Shown piece by piece: positions 26,435 to 36,361 of a DNA stretch of 64,000 nt; position 1 is the stretch's first letter; the number at the start of each line of letters is the position of its first letter. Under the pieces are notes generated by a model, which did not search any database, was not told the origin of the DNA, and saw nothing but the letters and a program-made list of their open reading frames with translations. The DNA is taken from the NCBI GenBank assembly GCA_963757865.1, contig CAVWSU010000012.1, positions 1 to 64,000 on the forward strand, read 5' to 3'. The DNA is from JAJYNJ01 sp963757865 (GTDB lineage Bacteria > Chloroflexota > Limnocylindria > Limnocylindrales > CSP1-4). Position numbers and translations under genes: made by a program.

Positions 26435-27424
26435 TCAGATCTGCTGCACGAGCGACTTCTTGAAGAAGTCGTAGTGCTCGAGCGCCAGCCCCGTTCCCAG
26501 CGCGACGCAGTTGAGCGGGTTCTCGGCCACGTGGCAGGGCACGCCGGTGACCTGCGTGAGCAGCTTGTCGATGTTGCGCAGCATCGACCCTCCGCCCGAC
26601 ATGACCATCCCCTTGTCGATGATGTCGCTCGACAGCTCCGGCGGCGTCTGCTCGAGCACCTGGCGCACCGCCGCGACCACCTGCTGGAGGGGCTGCTCGA
26701 TGGCTTCCATGGCCTCGGAGCTGGTGAAGGGGATGGTGCGCGGCAGGCCGGCGATCAGGTCGCGCCCGCGGACCTCCATGTTGATCTCGCGGTCGAGGGG
26801 CAGGGCCGTCCCGATCTGGATCTTCACGTCCTCCGCCGTCCGCTCTCCGATCATCAGGTTGTACTTCTTGCGGATGTAGTTGGCGATCGCCTCGTCGAAG
26901 CGGTTGCCGCCCACGCGAAGGCTGGTGGAGACCACGATGCCGCCCAGGGCGATGATCGCGATCTCGGTCGTGCCGCCGCCGATGTCGATCACCATGTTCC
27001 CGGACGGCCCGCTGATGGGCACGTTGGCCCCGATGGCCGCGGCCAGCGGCTCCTCGATGAGGTACGCCTCCCGGGCCCCGGCCTTGAGCGCCGCGTCCCT
27101 GACCGCGCGCTTCTCGACGCTGGTCACGCCCGACGGAACGCTGATCATGACGTCCGGCTTCAGCATGCTCCGGCCGGCCTTGCGGATGAAGTACCGGAGC
27201 ATGGCCTCGGTGATGACGTAGTCGGCGATCACGCCGTCCTTCATGGGACGGATGGCCTGGATGTTCCCCGGGGTGCGGCCGATCATCTCCCGGGCCTCCT
27301 CGCCCACGGCGACGATCTGGTTGTCGTCGCTGACGGCAACCACGGAGGGCTCCTGGATGACGATGCCCCTGCCTTTGACGTAGACGAGCACGTTGGCCGT
27401 GCCCAGGTCGATGCCGATCTTCAT
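26435..27424 (-). CDS. mreB: Rod-shape determining protein MreB
   Basis: The 329-residue actin homologue starts IGIDLGTANVLVYVKGRGIV, with PSGVTSVEKRAV, the nucleotide loop MVIDIGGGTTEIAII and GMVMSGGGSMLRNIDKLL, at normal family length. MreB filaments guide lateral wall synthesis together with RodA and PBP2, which lie at 46.5-49.6 kb. The ATG overlaps the murA stop (ATGA). The usual mreC-mreD partners are not adjacent: mreD sits with mrdA-rodA, and mreC is not in the window. Confidence 0.93.
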   Translation of the reverse strand: MKIGIDLGTANVLVYVKGRGIVIQEPSVVAVSDDNQIVAVGEEAREMIGRTPGNIQAIRPMKDGVIADYVITEAMLRYFIRKAGRSMLKPDVMISVPSGVTSVEKRAVRDAALKAGAREAYLIEEPLAAAIGANVPISGPSGNMVIDIGGGTTEIAIIALGGIVVSTSLRVGGNRFDEAIANYIRKKYNLMIGERTAEDVKIQIGTALPLDREINMEVRGRDLIAGLPRTIPFTSSEAMEAIEQPLQQVVAAVRQVLEQTPPELSSDIIDKGMVMSGGGSMLRNIDKLLTQVTGVPCHVAENPLNCVALGTGLALEHYDFFKKSLVQQI

Positions 27425-28776
27425 GCCGAAGCGGTGACGGTCCCTTCTGCGAGGCGCTCGATCCGGGCGCCGAGGCCCACGAACTTCCCCTCGATGTTCT
27501 CATAGCCGCGGTGCACGTGGTGCGCCCCGCGGATCGTCGTCGTGCCGTCTGCGGCCAGCGCGGCCAGGATCAGCGACGCGCCCGCCCGGAGGTCCCCGAT
27601 CTCCACGGTGGTGCCGCGGAGCCGGGACGGCCCGGTGATGGTCGCATGATGACCGTCCGGGACCTCCAGCGTGGCGCCCATCCGCGCAAGCTCGCCCAGC
27701 CACTCGAGGCGGTCCTCGAAGATGGTCTCGTGCAGCCGGCTCGTGCCGTTCGCCTGCGTGAGCAGGACGCTGATCGGCGGCTGCAGGTCCGTGGCGAAGC
27801 CGGGGTACGCCCCGGTCTCCACGTCGCATGCGCGATAGGTGCCGCTGCCTCGCGGCGGGGCATGCACCTCGATGGTGTCGTGCCCGCAGGCGACCTGCAC
27901 GCCCATCGCCATGAGCGTGTCGAGGAAGGTGCCCAGGTGATCGCATGGGGCGCCGTGGAGCGTGACGTCGCCGCCCGCCACCGCCGCGGCGATCGCGAAC
28001 GTGCCGGCCTCGATCCGGTCCGGGACCACGGCATGATCCGCGCCGCGCAGGCGCCGCCGGCCCTCGATTTCGATGGTGTCGGGGTAGGTGCGCTGGATCT
28101 CCGCCCCCATCTTCTGGAGCATCGCCATGAGATCGTCCACCTCGGGCTCCCGGGCCGCGGGGCGGATCACCGTGTGTCCCTCGGCGAGCGTGGCGGCGAG
28201 CATCGCGTTCTCGGTTCCCATGACGGTCACGTTCGGGAAGCGGATCTCGGCCCCGCGCAGCCGGCCCGGGGCCTTGGCGAAGTAGTAACCGTTGCGGTAG
28301 TCGATCTCCGCCCCGAGGGCGCGCATCGCGTCGACGTGCAGGTTCACCGGGCGGCGCCCGATCCGATCGCCACCGGGGTTGCTCATGATGACCTGCCCGA
28401 AGCGCGCGAGGAGCGGGCCCAGCAGGATGAAGCTGGCGCGCATCTTGGCGGCGGCCTCGAGGGGCACGAACAGCCAGTCGACGTCCCCGGACGCCACCTC
28501 GTAGACGTTGGGGGCCGGATGGTCCACGACGACGCCCAGGTCGCGCAGCGTCTCGACCATCACGCGCACGTCCTCGATCTCGGGGACGTTGGTGAAGCGG
28601 CACCGCTCGCCGGTGAGCGTGGCGGCCGCGAGCAGCTTGAGCGCGGCGTTCTTGGCGCCGCTGATCGTGACGTCACCCCGCAGCGGGATGCCGCCCTCGA
28701 CGCGGAAGACCTCGTGCTCGACTGGCGGCGGCTTGTACTCCCAGTGGAACAGGCGCGCGTCGGCCACGGCGGTCAC
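27421..28776 (-). CDS. murA: UDP-N-acetylglucosamine 1-carboxyvinyltransferase (MurA), Asp at the Cys site
   Basis: The 451-residue protein has the MurA/EPSP fold with ISGAKNAALKLLAA near the start, RASFILLGPLLARFG, and the active-site loop NPGGDRIGRRPVNLH. The catalytic residue usually Cys (E. coli C115) is D137 here, as in mycobacterial and chlamydial MurA, which are naturally fosfomycin-resistant. MurA adds enolpyruvate to UDP-GlcNAc in the first step of peptidoglycan synthesis. The first 25 residues extend beyond the usual start. The gene overlaps atpC and mreB by 4 nt each, so cell-wall genes share the ATP synthase transcript. Confidence 0.93.
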   Translation of the reverse strand: MTAVADARLFHWEYKPPPVEHEVFRVEGGIPLRGDVTISGAKNAALKLLAAATLTGERCRFTNVPEIEDVRVMVETLRDLGVVVDHPAPNVYEVASGDVDWLFVPLEAAAKMRASFILLGPLLARFGQVIMSNPGGDRIGRRPVNLHVDAMRALGAEIDYRNGYYFAKAPGRLRGAEIRFPNVTVMGTENAMLAATLAEGHTVIRPAAREPEVDDLMAMLQKMGAEIQRTYPDTIEIEGRRRLRGADHAVVPDRIEAGTFAIAAAVAGGDVTLHGAPCDHLGTFLDTLMAMGVQVACGHDTIEVHAPPRGSGTYRACDVETGAYPGFATDLQPPISVLLTQANGTSRLHETIFEDRLEWLGELARMGATLEVPDGHHATITGPSRLRGTTVEIGDLRAGASLILAALAADGTTTIRGAHHVHRGYENIEGKFVGLGARIERLAEGTVTASA

Positions 28777-29201
28777 CCGTGGTGGCGCGGACCCTCGCGC
28801 CGTCGCCGCTCAGCGACCCTGATCCGGAGCAGCGCCTTCTGGAGCCCGGCGCGCGCCCGCGCGAGGTCGGCCGGCTCGAGGTACGAGGAGTCCAGCGTGC
28901 GTTCCGCTTCCTCGCGTGCGCGCTGAGCACGTTGCAGGTCGATCTCGGTCCCCATCTCCGCCGTCTCCGCCATGACGACCACGCGGTCCGGGCGGACCTG
29001 CAGGAAGCCGCCGGCGATCGCGAAGAACTCTTCGTTGGCACCCTTGCGGATCTTCAGCTCGCCGAAGCCGAGGGTCGTGAGGAGCGGCGCGTGGTGCGGC
29101 AGGATTCCCAGCTCGCCCTCGATCCCGGGGCACACGACCTCGTCGACCTCGTCGGAGTAGGCGAGGCGTTCCGGGGTGACGATCTCGAGCTGCAGGGGCA
29201 T
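28773..29201 (-). CDS. atpC: ATP synthase epsilon subunit
   Basis: The 142-residue protein has the epsilon beta-sandwich (LQLEIVTPERLAYSDEVDEV, PGIEGELGILPHHAPLLT) and a C-terminal helical part (residues 90-138) rich in Glu and Arg. It sits on the F1 rotor and can brake ATP hydrolysis. In most genomes atpC follows atpD directly; here 571 bp of repeats separate them. The stop overlaps the murA start, so atpC is coupled to murA rather than to atpD. Confidence 0.92.
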   Translation of the reverse strand: MPLQLEIVTPERLAYSDEVDEVVCPGIEGELGILPHHAPLLTTLGFGELKIRKGANEEFFAIAGGFLQVRPDRVVVMAETAEMGTEIDLQRAQRAREEAERTLDSSYLEPADLARARAGLQKALLRIRVAERRRREGPRHHG

Positions 29202-29465
29202 CAGGCTGCCTCCCTCCGCGGCTCCCCCGCCGGACAGGGGTACAGCGTAGCCCGTGCCGCGAACGGCTGTGGGTGCATCGCGCCACGCAGCGAGTGCCGG
29301 CGGGGCTGGGAGCGGCCTCGCCGCTCGGTGCCGCCGCTCGGCAGGTCTCGGTTGCCGCGTCGCCGCTCGGTGCCGGCTCGCAGGTCCGTGCCGCCTGCCG
29401 ACTCGAGGCCGCGCGGCAATTCGCTGCCGCCCGGCAACTCAAGGCCATCCCGGCGCTGCTCGCCG

Positions 29466-29513
29466 CCCTTTCCTGCAGATCGCTCTCCTGCGGAAACGTA
29501 TGTCGGATCGGAG
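29466..29513 (+). repeat. Dispersed hairpin element, copy B
   Basis: TTTCCTGCAG pairs with CTGCGGAAA (9 bp, one bulged T) and is followed by CGTATGTCGGATCGGAGG. The copy at 60060-60108 has the same start and the same 3' flank, and the upstream GCTGCYCGCCGCC is also shared. Confidence 0.75.
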
Positions 29514-29644
29514 GCCCATGCGCGACCCCCGGACGCGGCACCGGCGGCGGATCCATGCCCATCTCGTGCGGGGACCCAGCGCCGAGACCCTCCGGTGCCG
29601 GCCCCAACCACCCTCACAAGCCCCGTCGACCCGACATAGCGTTC

Positions 29645-29752
29645 CGTGCCGAGGCGAATTGCAGGAAAGCCGGCCGAGTGACGCGGCACTCGCCCCGGGA
29701 ACGTGCCAGAAGCGGCCGTGCCGAGGCGAATTGCAGGAAAGCCGGCCGAGTG
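29645..29752 (+). repeat. Two perfect 36-bp direct repeats, 72-bp period
   Basis: Positions 29645-29680 and 29717-29752 are identical; each begins CGTGCCGAGGCGAATTGCAG and ends CCGGCCGAGTG. The minus strand contains TTTCCTGCA, shared with the hairpin element, so both repeat types may be related. Confidence 0.85.
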
Positions 29753-29772
29753 GCGCGTCCTGCCGCTCACCG

Positions 29773-31191
<1,419 letters not shown>

Positions 31192-31216
31192 GGTCTGGGG
31201 GTTCCTCCGTCTCCCG

Positions 31217-32068
31217 TCAGAGCGCCTGGGCGCCCGACGCGATCTCGATCATCTCGCGCGTGATGTTCGCCTGGCGCACCTTGTTGTAGGTGAGCGTCAG
31301 GTCGTCGATCAGCTCTTCGGCGTTCTCGGTGGCGTTCTTCATGGCCACCATGCGGCTCGACTGCTCGCTCGCGGCGGACTCCAGGACCGCCTGGAAGACG
31401 CGGACCGCCACGTATCGCGGCAGCAGCTGCTCGAGCACGGCACCGGGGCTCGGCTCGAACAGGAACTGGTTGCCGGGGATTCCGTGCGTGTCCTGCGAGG
31501 GGTGGATGGGCAGCAGCGTCTCGAGCGCGGGACGCTGGGTCAGCGTGGAGATGAACTGCGGGTAGATCAGGTCAACCCGGTCGTACGTGCCCGACAGGTA
31601 GTCGTCGGTGAGGAGGCGCGCCAGGGGCAGCACGTCGGAGAACGACGGCCGGTCGCCGTAGTTCAGGAAGAACGCGGCGATGGGGACCCGCATCCGGCGC
31701 AGGGCATCGCGACCCTTGCGCCCGACCGCCACGACCGCCAGGTCGCCCGGGTGGTCCACGATCTCCTTCGCGGCGAACCGCGACACGTTGGCGTTGAGGG
31801 CGCCCGCCAGGGGCCGGTCGGTGGTGAACACGACCAGGCACCGCCGGTTGCCCTCCCGCTGCGAGAGCAGCGGATGCTCCTCGCCGCCGAGCACGCTGGC
31901 AACGTCGGCCAGGACCTCCTCGAGCTTGTCGCTGTAGGGGCGTGCGGCCAGCGTCGCGTCCTGGGCGCGCTTCAGCTTCGACGCGGCCACGAACTGCATG
32001 GCCCGCGTGATCTGCTTGATGTTGCGGACCGACGCGATCCTGCGCCGGATCTCCCGCTGGCTCGGCAC
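31217..32068 (-). CDS. atpG: ATP synthase gamma subunit
   Basis: The 283-residue rotor shaft protein has the N-terminal helix REIRRRIASVRNIKQITRAM and the C-terminal helix YNKVRQANITREMIEIASGA, the two parts of the coiled coil inside F1. The central Rossmann-like part contains CLVVFTTDRPLAGALNAN. Position between atpA and atpD is the standard order. Nothing unusual is seen. Confidence 0.95.
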   Translation of the reverse strand: MPSQREIRRRIASVRNIKQITRAMQFVAASKLKRAQDATLAARPYSDKLEEVLADVASVLGGEEHPLLSQREGNRRCLVVFTTDRPLAGALNANVSRFAAKEIVDHPGDLAVVAVGRKGRDALRRMRVPIAAFFLNYGDRPSFSDVLPLARLLTDDYLSGTYDRVDLIYPQFISTLTQRPALETLLPIHPSQDTHGIPGNQFLFEPSPGAVLEQLLPRYVAVRVFQAVLESAASEQSSRMVAMKNATENAEELIDDLTLTYNKVRQANITREMIEIASGAQAL

Positions 32069-32080
32069 GCTTTCCCGCCC

Positions 32081-33613
32081 CTACGCCAGGAAGCCCTGCT
32101 TGAACGCCTGGGCGGCGTCCACGAGGCCGTCGGCGACGTCGTCAGCGAGGGCGCCGGTCTCGGCGATCTTCCGGAGAAGCCCGCCGTGCTCCGATTCGAG
32201 GTAGCGGTAGAACGCCTGCTCGAACTCGGGGATGCGGGCCGTCGGCACGTCGTCGAGGTACCCGCGGGTCACGACGTACAGGATCGCGACCTGCTTCTCC
32301 ACCGGCAGCGGGTTGTACTGGGGCTGCTTCAGCACCTCGGACAGCTTCTCGCCGCGCGTCAGCTGGTCGCGGGTGGCCTTGTCCAGGTCGGAGGCGAACT
32401 GCGCGAAGGCCGCCAGCTCGCGGTACTGGGCCAGGTCGAGCTTGAGCGGCCCGGCCACCTTCTTCATGGCCTTGGTCTGGGCGGCCGATCCGACACGCGA
32501 GACGGAGATCCCGATGTTGAGCGCCGGGCGCTGGCCCGAGTAGAACAGGTCGGACTCGAGGTAGATCTGCCCGTCGGTGATCGAGATCACGTTCGTCGGG
32601 ATGTACGCGGACACGTCGCCTGCCTGCGTCTCGATCATCGGCAGCGCCGTGAGCGACCCGCCGCCGTTCTCCTCGTTGAGCCGCGCGGCACGCTCGAGCA
32701 GGCGGCTGTGGAGGTAGAAGACGTCGCCGGGGTACGCCTCGCGGCCCGGCGGACGGCGGAGCAGGAGGCTCATCTCGCGGTACGCCCAGGCATGCTTCGA
32801 GAGGTCGTCGTAGACGCAGAGGGCGTCGCGGACGGTGGCGCCGCCCAGCTCGACCCCGGACTCCATGATCTCCTCGCCCATGGCGCAGCCGGCGTACGGG
32901 GCGAGGTACTGGAGCGGGGCGGGATCCTCCGCGCCGGCGACCACGACGATCGTGTGCTCCATGGCGCCGTGTTCCTCGAGCACCGCCACGGTCTTCGCCA
33001 CGGTGGAGAGCTTCTGCCCGATCGCCACGTAGATGCAGACGAGGCCCTTGCCCTTCTGGTTGATGATCGTGTCCACGGCGATGGCCGTCTTGCCGGTCTG
33101 CCGGTCGCCGATGATGAGCTCCCGCTGCCCACGGCCGATCGGGATCAGGGCGTCGATCGCCTTGATGCCCGTCTGAACCGGCGTGTCCACCGACTTGCGG
33201 GTGATGACGCCGGGCGCGACCCGCTCCACCGGGCGCGTCTTCGTCGCGGCGATGGGGCCCTTGTCGTCGAGCGGGCGCCCCAGGGGGTCGACGACCCGCC
33301 CGATCAGCCCCTTCCCGACCGGCACCTCGACGACCCGCCCGGTCGTCTTGACGGTGTCGCCTTCCTTGAGTTCCGTGTAGTCGCCCAGGATCACGGCGCC
33401 GACCGTGTCCTCCGACAGGTTGAGCGCCATGCCCATGATGCCGTCGGGAAACTCCAGCAGCTCGGAGGAGAGCGCGTCCTCGAGCCCGTAGATCTGCGCG
33501 ATGCCGTCGCCGACCTCCACGACCGTCCCCACGGACCGCACGTCCATGGCCTGGTCGAAGTTCTCGATCGCCGACCTGATGATGCTGGTGATCTCGTCTG
33601 AACGAATGGCCAT
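32081..33613 (-). CDS. atpA: ATP synthase alpha subunit
   Basis: The 510-residue subunit carries the P-loop GDRQTGKTAIAVD, the family signature PALNIGISVSRVGSAAQ near residue 370, and EILKQPQY-type C-terminal helices (SEVLKQPQYNPLPVEKQVAI). It forms the non-catalytic nucleotide sites of F1. Length and motifs are normal. Twelve nucleotides separate it from atpH upstream. Confidence 0.96.
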   Translation of the reverse strand: MAIRSDEITSIIRSAIENFDQAMDVRSVGTVVEVGDGIAQIYGLEDALSSELLEFPDGIMGMALNLSEDTVGAVILGDYTELKEGDTVKTTGRVVEVPVGKGLIGRVVDPLGRPLDDKGPIAATKTRPVERVAPGVITRKSVDTPVQTGIKAIDALIPIGRGQRELIIGDRQTGKTAIAVDTIINQKGKGLVCIYVAIGQKLSTVAKTVAVLEEHGAMEHTIVVVAGAEDPAPLQYLAPYAGCAMGEEIMESGVELGGATVRDALCVYDDLSKHAWAYREMSLLLRRPPGREAYPGDVFYLHSRLLERAARLNEENGGGSLTALPMIETQAGDVSAYIPTNVISITDGQIYLESDLFYSGQRPALNIGISVSRVGSAAQTKAMKKVAGPLKLDLAQYRELAAFAQFASDLDKATRDQLTRGEKLSEVLKQPQYNPLPVEKQVAILYVVTRGYLDDVPTARIPEFEQAFYRYLESEHGGLLRKIAETGALADDVADGLVDAAQAFKQGFLA

Positions 33614-33625
33614 GCTGGAGGTCTC

Positions 33626-34171
33626 CTAGAGGGCGCCCGAGACGAGCCGGCTCCGCAGCCGCTCGAGGCGGCCCCGGACGCTCCCGTCGAACTGGCGATC
33701 GCCCAGCCTGACGACGATGCCCCCGATCAGCGCGGGGTCCACCGCGGTCGCCAGGCGCACGGGCCCGCCGGTGAGCTGCACGAGGCGGTCGGTGAGCTCG
33801 CGGCGCTCGTCGCCGGTGAGCTCGGCCGCGCTCGTGACGGTGGCGCTCGAGACGCCGTTGCGGCGGTCCACGAGACGCTGGAATTCGGACGACACGAGCG
33901 GCAGCAGCTCGATGCGCCGCCGCTGCATGAGCAGCCCGATGAGGTTGAGCACCTGCTCCGGGAGCGGCTGGACCAGCACGCGCTCGAGCACCTGCCGGCG
34001 ATCCTGCCGCGGGAGGGTGGGGTTCGTCAGCACCTCGGCGACGCGCGGCTCCGCGAACGCCGCGGCGGCCCGGGCGAGCGCGTCGTTCCACGCGTCGACC
34101 GAGTCGCCCTCCACGGCGACCTGGAACGCTGCCTCGGCGTAGCGGCGCGCGTCGGTGCTGGAGCGGGGCAT
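33626..34171 (-). CDS. atpH: ATP synthase delta subunit
   Basis: The 181-residue protein has the OSCP/delta fold: ARRYAEAAFQVAVEGDSVDA at the start, helices to residue 105, and the C-terminal strand VDPALIGGIVVRLGDRQFDGSV. It joins F1 to the b-subunit stalk. Its ATG overlaps the atpF stop by one base (TGATG), so translation is coupled. Confidence 0.93.
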   Translation of the reverse strand: MPRSSTDARRYAEAAFQVAVEGDSVDAWNDALARAAAAFAEPRVAEVLTNPTLPRQDRRQVLERVLVQPLPEQVLNLIGLLMQRRRIELLPLVSSEFQRLVDRRNGVSSATVTSAAELTGDERRELTDRLVQLTGGPVRLATAVDPALIGGIVVRLGDRQFDGSVRGRLERLRSRLVSGAL

Positions 34172-34857
34172 CAGTTCGAGGCCCCTCCCTCGGCCGTTCC
34201 GCGGTTGCCGGCCGTGCCGGGGTTGCCGGCCGTGCCACTGCCGGCGGACGTGCCACCGTTGCCGGCCGTGCCGCCGTTGCCGGCCGTGCCGGGGTTGCCG
34301 GCCGTGCCGCCGGCCGTCTCGGCGAGGAACTGCTCGACCAGGCGGCGTTCCCGCTCGGACGTCATGGTCTCGCCGACCACGCGTCCGGCCGCCCGCAGGG
34401 CGAGGTCCGCGATCTGGCCGCGGACGTCCGCCATGGCGCGCTGACGCTCGGCGTCGATCTCGGCCTCGGCCTGCACGCGGAGTCGCTCGAGCTCTTCGCG
34501 CGTGCTGGCGAGATCGTGCTCGCGCACTTCCTCGGCGCCCTTCTGGGCGCGCTGCAGGATCTCGTTGGCTTCGTGGCGCGCCTCGGTGAGGACGCGGTTC
34601 CGTTCGAGCGCCGTCTCCTCGCGTTCCTTCCGGGCCGCGTCGGCGTCGCGCAGACCCTGCTCGATGCGCTCGCGGCGCTCCGCGAGGATCCGCGTCACCG
34701 GCCCGAAGGCGAACTGCTGGATGACGACCAGGAAGAAGATGAAGTTGACGGCGGCAATGACGATCCAGAAGCCGTTGAAGACCAGCCCGGAACTGGCAGC
34801 CTCCGCGAGAACGACGGGGGCCGCCTGGTGCGCTCCAGCGGCAGCGATCGCGAACAC
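34171..34857 (-). CDS. atpF: ATP synthase b subunit with GTAGN-repeat tail
   Basis: The 228-residue protein has an N-terminal segment, one TM helix (about residues 28-50, FWIVIAAVNFIFFLVVIQQF) and a long charged stalk helix to residue 181. Residues 183-228 are a low-complexity tail of repeated GTAGNPGTAGN-type units, encoded by imperfect 15-bp DNA repeats. Ordinary b subunits end near residue 160-175 at the delta-binding end, so the tail extends where the stalk meets delta. The DNA repeats suggest replication slippage. Confidence 0.92.
   Translation of the reverse strand: MFAIAAAGAHQAAPVVLAEAASSGLVFNGFWIVIAAVNFIFFLVVIQQFAFGPVTRILAERRERIEQGLRDADAARKEREETALERNRVLTEARHEANEILQRAQKGAEEVREHDLASTREELERLRVQAEAEIDAERQRAMADVRGQIADLALRAAGRVVGETMTSERERRLVEQFLAETAGGTAGNPGTAGNGGTAGNGGTSAGSGTAGNPGTAGNRGTAEGGASN
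34174..34311 (-). repeat. Imperfect 15-bp tandem repeats in the atpF 3' end
   Basis: On the plus strand TTGCCGGCCGTGCC recurs about six times with small changes, coding the GTAGN units of the AtpF tail. Confidence 0.8.
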
Positions 34858-34885
34858 GTGACCTGGCCCTTCCGGGTTCCGCCCC

Positions 34886-35110
34886 CTACTTCAGGAAGAC
34901 GATCAGGACGCCGACCACGAAGGCCAGGATCCCGAGGCCTTCGGCGAACGCCGCGCCCAGGATGAACGTGGCGCGGATCGTGGACGCCGCGTCGGGGTTC
35001 CGGCCCATGGCGCTCGTCGACATCCCGGTGAGGATCCCGATCCCGATGCCGGGACCGATCACTCCCAGGGCGGCGAGGCCGGCCCCCAGCATTGCGACAT
35101 CACCATTCAT
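34886..35110 (-). CDS. atpE: ATP synthase c subunit (proton type)
   Basis: The 74-residue hairpin has TM1 with GPGIGIGILTG, a polar loop with RNP (residues 37-39) and TM2 with E57 in AAFAEGLGILAF. E57 is the ion-binding carboxylate. The Na+-type residues (Gln in TM1 and Ser-Thr after the Glu) are absent: I24 and G58-L59 stand there. This predicts proton coupling. Several units form the rotor ring in the membrane. Confidence 0.95.
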   Translation of the reverse strand: MNGDVAMLGAGLAALGVIGPGIGIGILTGMSTSAMGRNPDAASTIRATFILGAAFAEGLGILAFVVGVLIVFLK

Positions 35111-35173
35111 GGATGAACACCCTCCACTGTGCTCCCTCCCCCGCCTCGACCGGGTTTCGGGAAGCGCTGACTG

Positions 35174-36328
35174 TCAGTGCGCGGCCCCGGACGGGAACCC
35201 AGCGCCGAGATCTGGCCCGACATCACCCTCGGGCTCCGTGGCAAACGATGGAGCTGCGTGTTCCTCCTCGTGGTGAGACTCGATCGCGGTGAGGATGTAC
35301 ATCAGGGTCAGCGACGCGAAGATGAGCGCCTGGATGAACCCGATGAAGCCCTCCAGGGCGACGAACGGGATCGGCACGAACGCGATGATCAGCGCGGTGA
35401 ACACGCCGAGCATGATCCCCCCGCCGTACAGGTTGCCGAAGAGTCGGAAGGACAGCGTGACGGGCTTGAAGAACTCCAGCAGGAACTCGATGAGCCCCAC
35501 GTAGAGATCGATCAGGCCGTCGGCGACGCCGCGGCGGAAGCCCGAGAAGTTGAAGAACTTGCCCAGGTAGCCGCCGAGGCCCAGGGCGCGGACGCCCTCG
35601 ACGTGCGTGATCACGAACGTCACCAGGGCGAGCCCGATCGTGATGTTGAGGTCGCTCGTGGGCGTGCGGAGTGCGCTCACCTTGTCGCCGAAGAGGACCA
35701 GGTCGGTCCAGTTGGCGAACATGATGAACAGGAAGAAGGCCGAGAAGAGGCTGATGTACGGGGTGGCCGCCGGCCCGCCAAGCCCTTCGGCGAAGTTGGC
35801 GAACTGCTCGTAGATCCACTCGAAGACGTTCTGCAGGCCGCTCGGCACCAGCGACATCCGCCGCGTCGCGAGCAGCGACAGCACGAGCAGCGCCACGATG
35901 ACGATCCACGACGCCAGGATGCTCGACGTGATGCTGGGATGGAAGTCCACCACCAGCGGCGAGTTCGAGACCGCCCCGCCCGGGGCGAAGTCCCACACGA
36001 TGTTCGGCGGGACGGGCTCCAGGTTCTGGAGGATCGTGACCTTGGGATCGGGAAAGCCCTTGGGCGCGGCCGCGATCAGGGCGATCGCGTCGACGACGAC
36101 CACGGCGGCGGCGGCGATCCAGAGCGGACGGCGGGATCGCGACGCGGGAGCAGGGACACCTCCGGGTGTGCCATCTCCGGGTGCGGCGGCAGATCCGGAT
36201 GCGTTCTCTCCGGGTGACGGGGCGGCTCCCGGTGCCTCTCCCCCGGCGGACGGGGCGCCTCCCGGCGCCTCCCCCTCCACGACTGCCTCCCTGGCGGGCG
36301 AAGACTCGCTCGTCACGTTACTCCACAC
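35174..36328 (-). CDS. atpB: ATP synthase a subunit with long N-terminal extension
   Basis: The 384-residue protein contains the a-subunit core with several TM helices and the essential Arg in LSFRLFGNLYGG. The first 65 residues are a Gly/Pro/Ala/Glu-rich low-complexity segment before the first TM helix (WIAAAAVVVVDAIALIAA), absent from most homologues. The C-terminus is His/Glu-rich. If the GTG start at 36328 is right, the extension is real; a later start would remove it. It follows atpZ by 33 nt. Confidence 0.92.
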   Translation of the reverse strand: MWSNVTSESSPAREAVVEGEAPGGAPSAGGEAPGAAPSPGENASGSAAAPGDGTPGGVPAPASRSRRPLWIAAAAVVVVDAIALIAAAPKGFPDPKVTILQNLEPVPPNIVWDFAPGGAVSNSPLVVDFHPSITSSILASWIVIVALLVLSLLATRRMSLVPSGLQNVFEWIYEQFANFAEGLGGPAATPYISLFSAFFLFIMFANWTDLVLFGDKVSALRTPTSDLNITIGLALVTFVITHVEGVRALGLGGYLGKFFNFSGFRRGVADGLIDLYVGLIEFLLEFFKPVTLSFRLFGNLYGGGIMLGVFTALIIAFVPIPFVALEGFIGFIQALIFASLTLMYILTAIESHHEEEHAAPSFATEPEGDVGPDLGAGFPSGAAH

Positions 36329-36361
36329 GTTGGGCGCGGCCCGCGCCGCGCTCGATCTCGA

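Larger units (their letters stand above)
29202..29772. other. Repeat-rich 571-bp gap inside the atp operon
   Basis: No gene is supported between atpD and atpC. The stretch holds a hairpin element (29466-29513), two identical 36-bp repeats (29645-29680, 29717-29752) and degenerate GCCGCTCGGTGCCG-type repeats at about 29310-29440. Open frames crossing it consist only of repeat-derived residues. It may act as an mRNA processing or attenuation zone between atpD and atpC-murA-mreB. Confidence 0.75.

Noticed and set aside
29280..29760. CRISPR array in the repeat gap
   Set aside because: Repeats are few, unequal in spacing and lack unique spacers of constant length; no cas gene is present.
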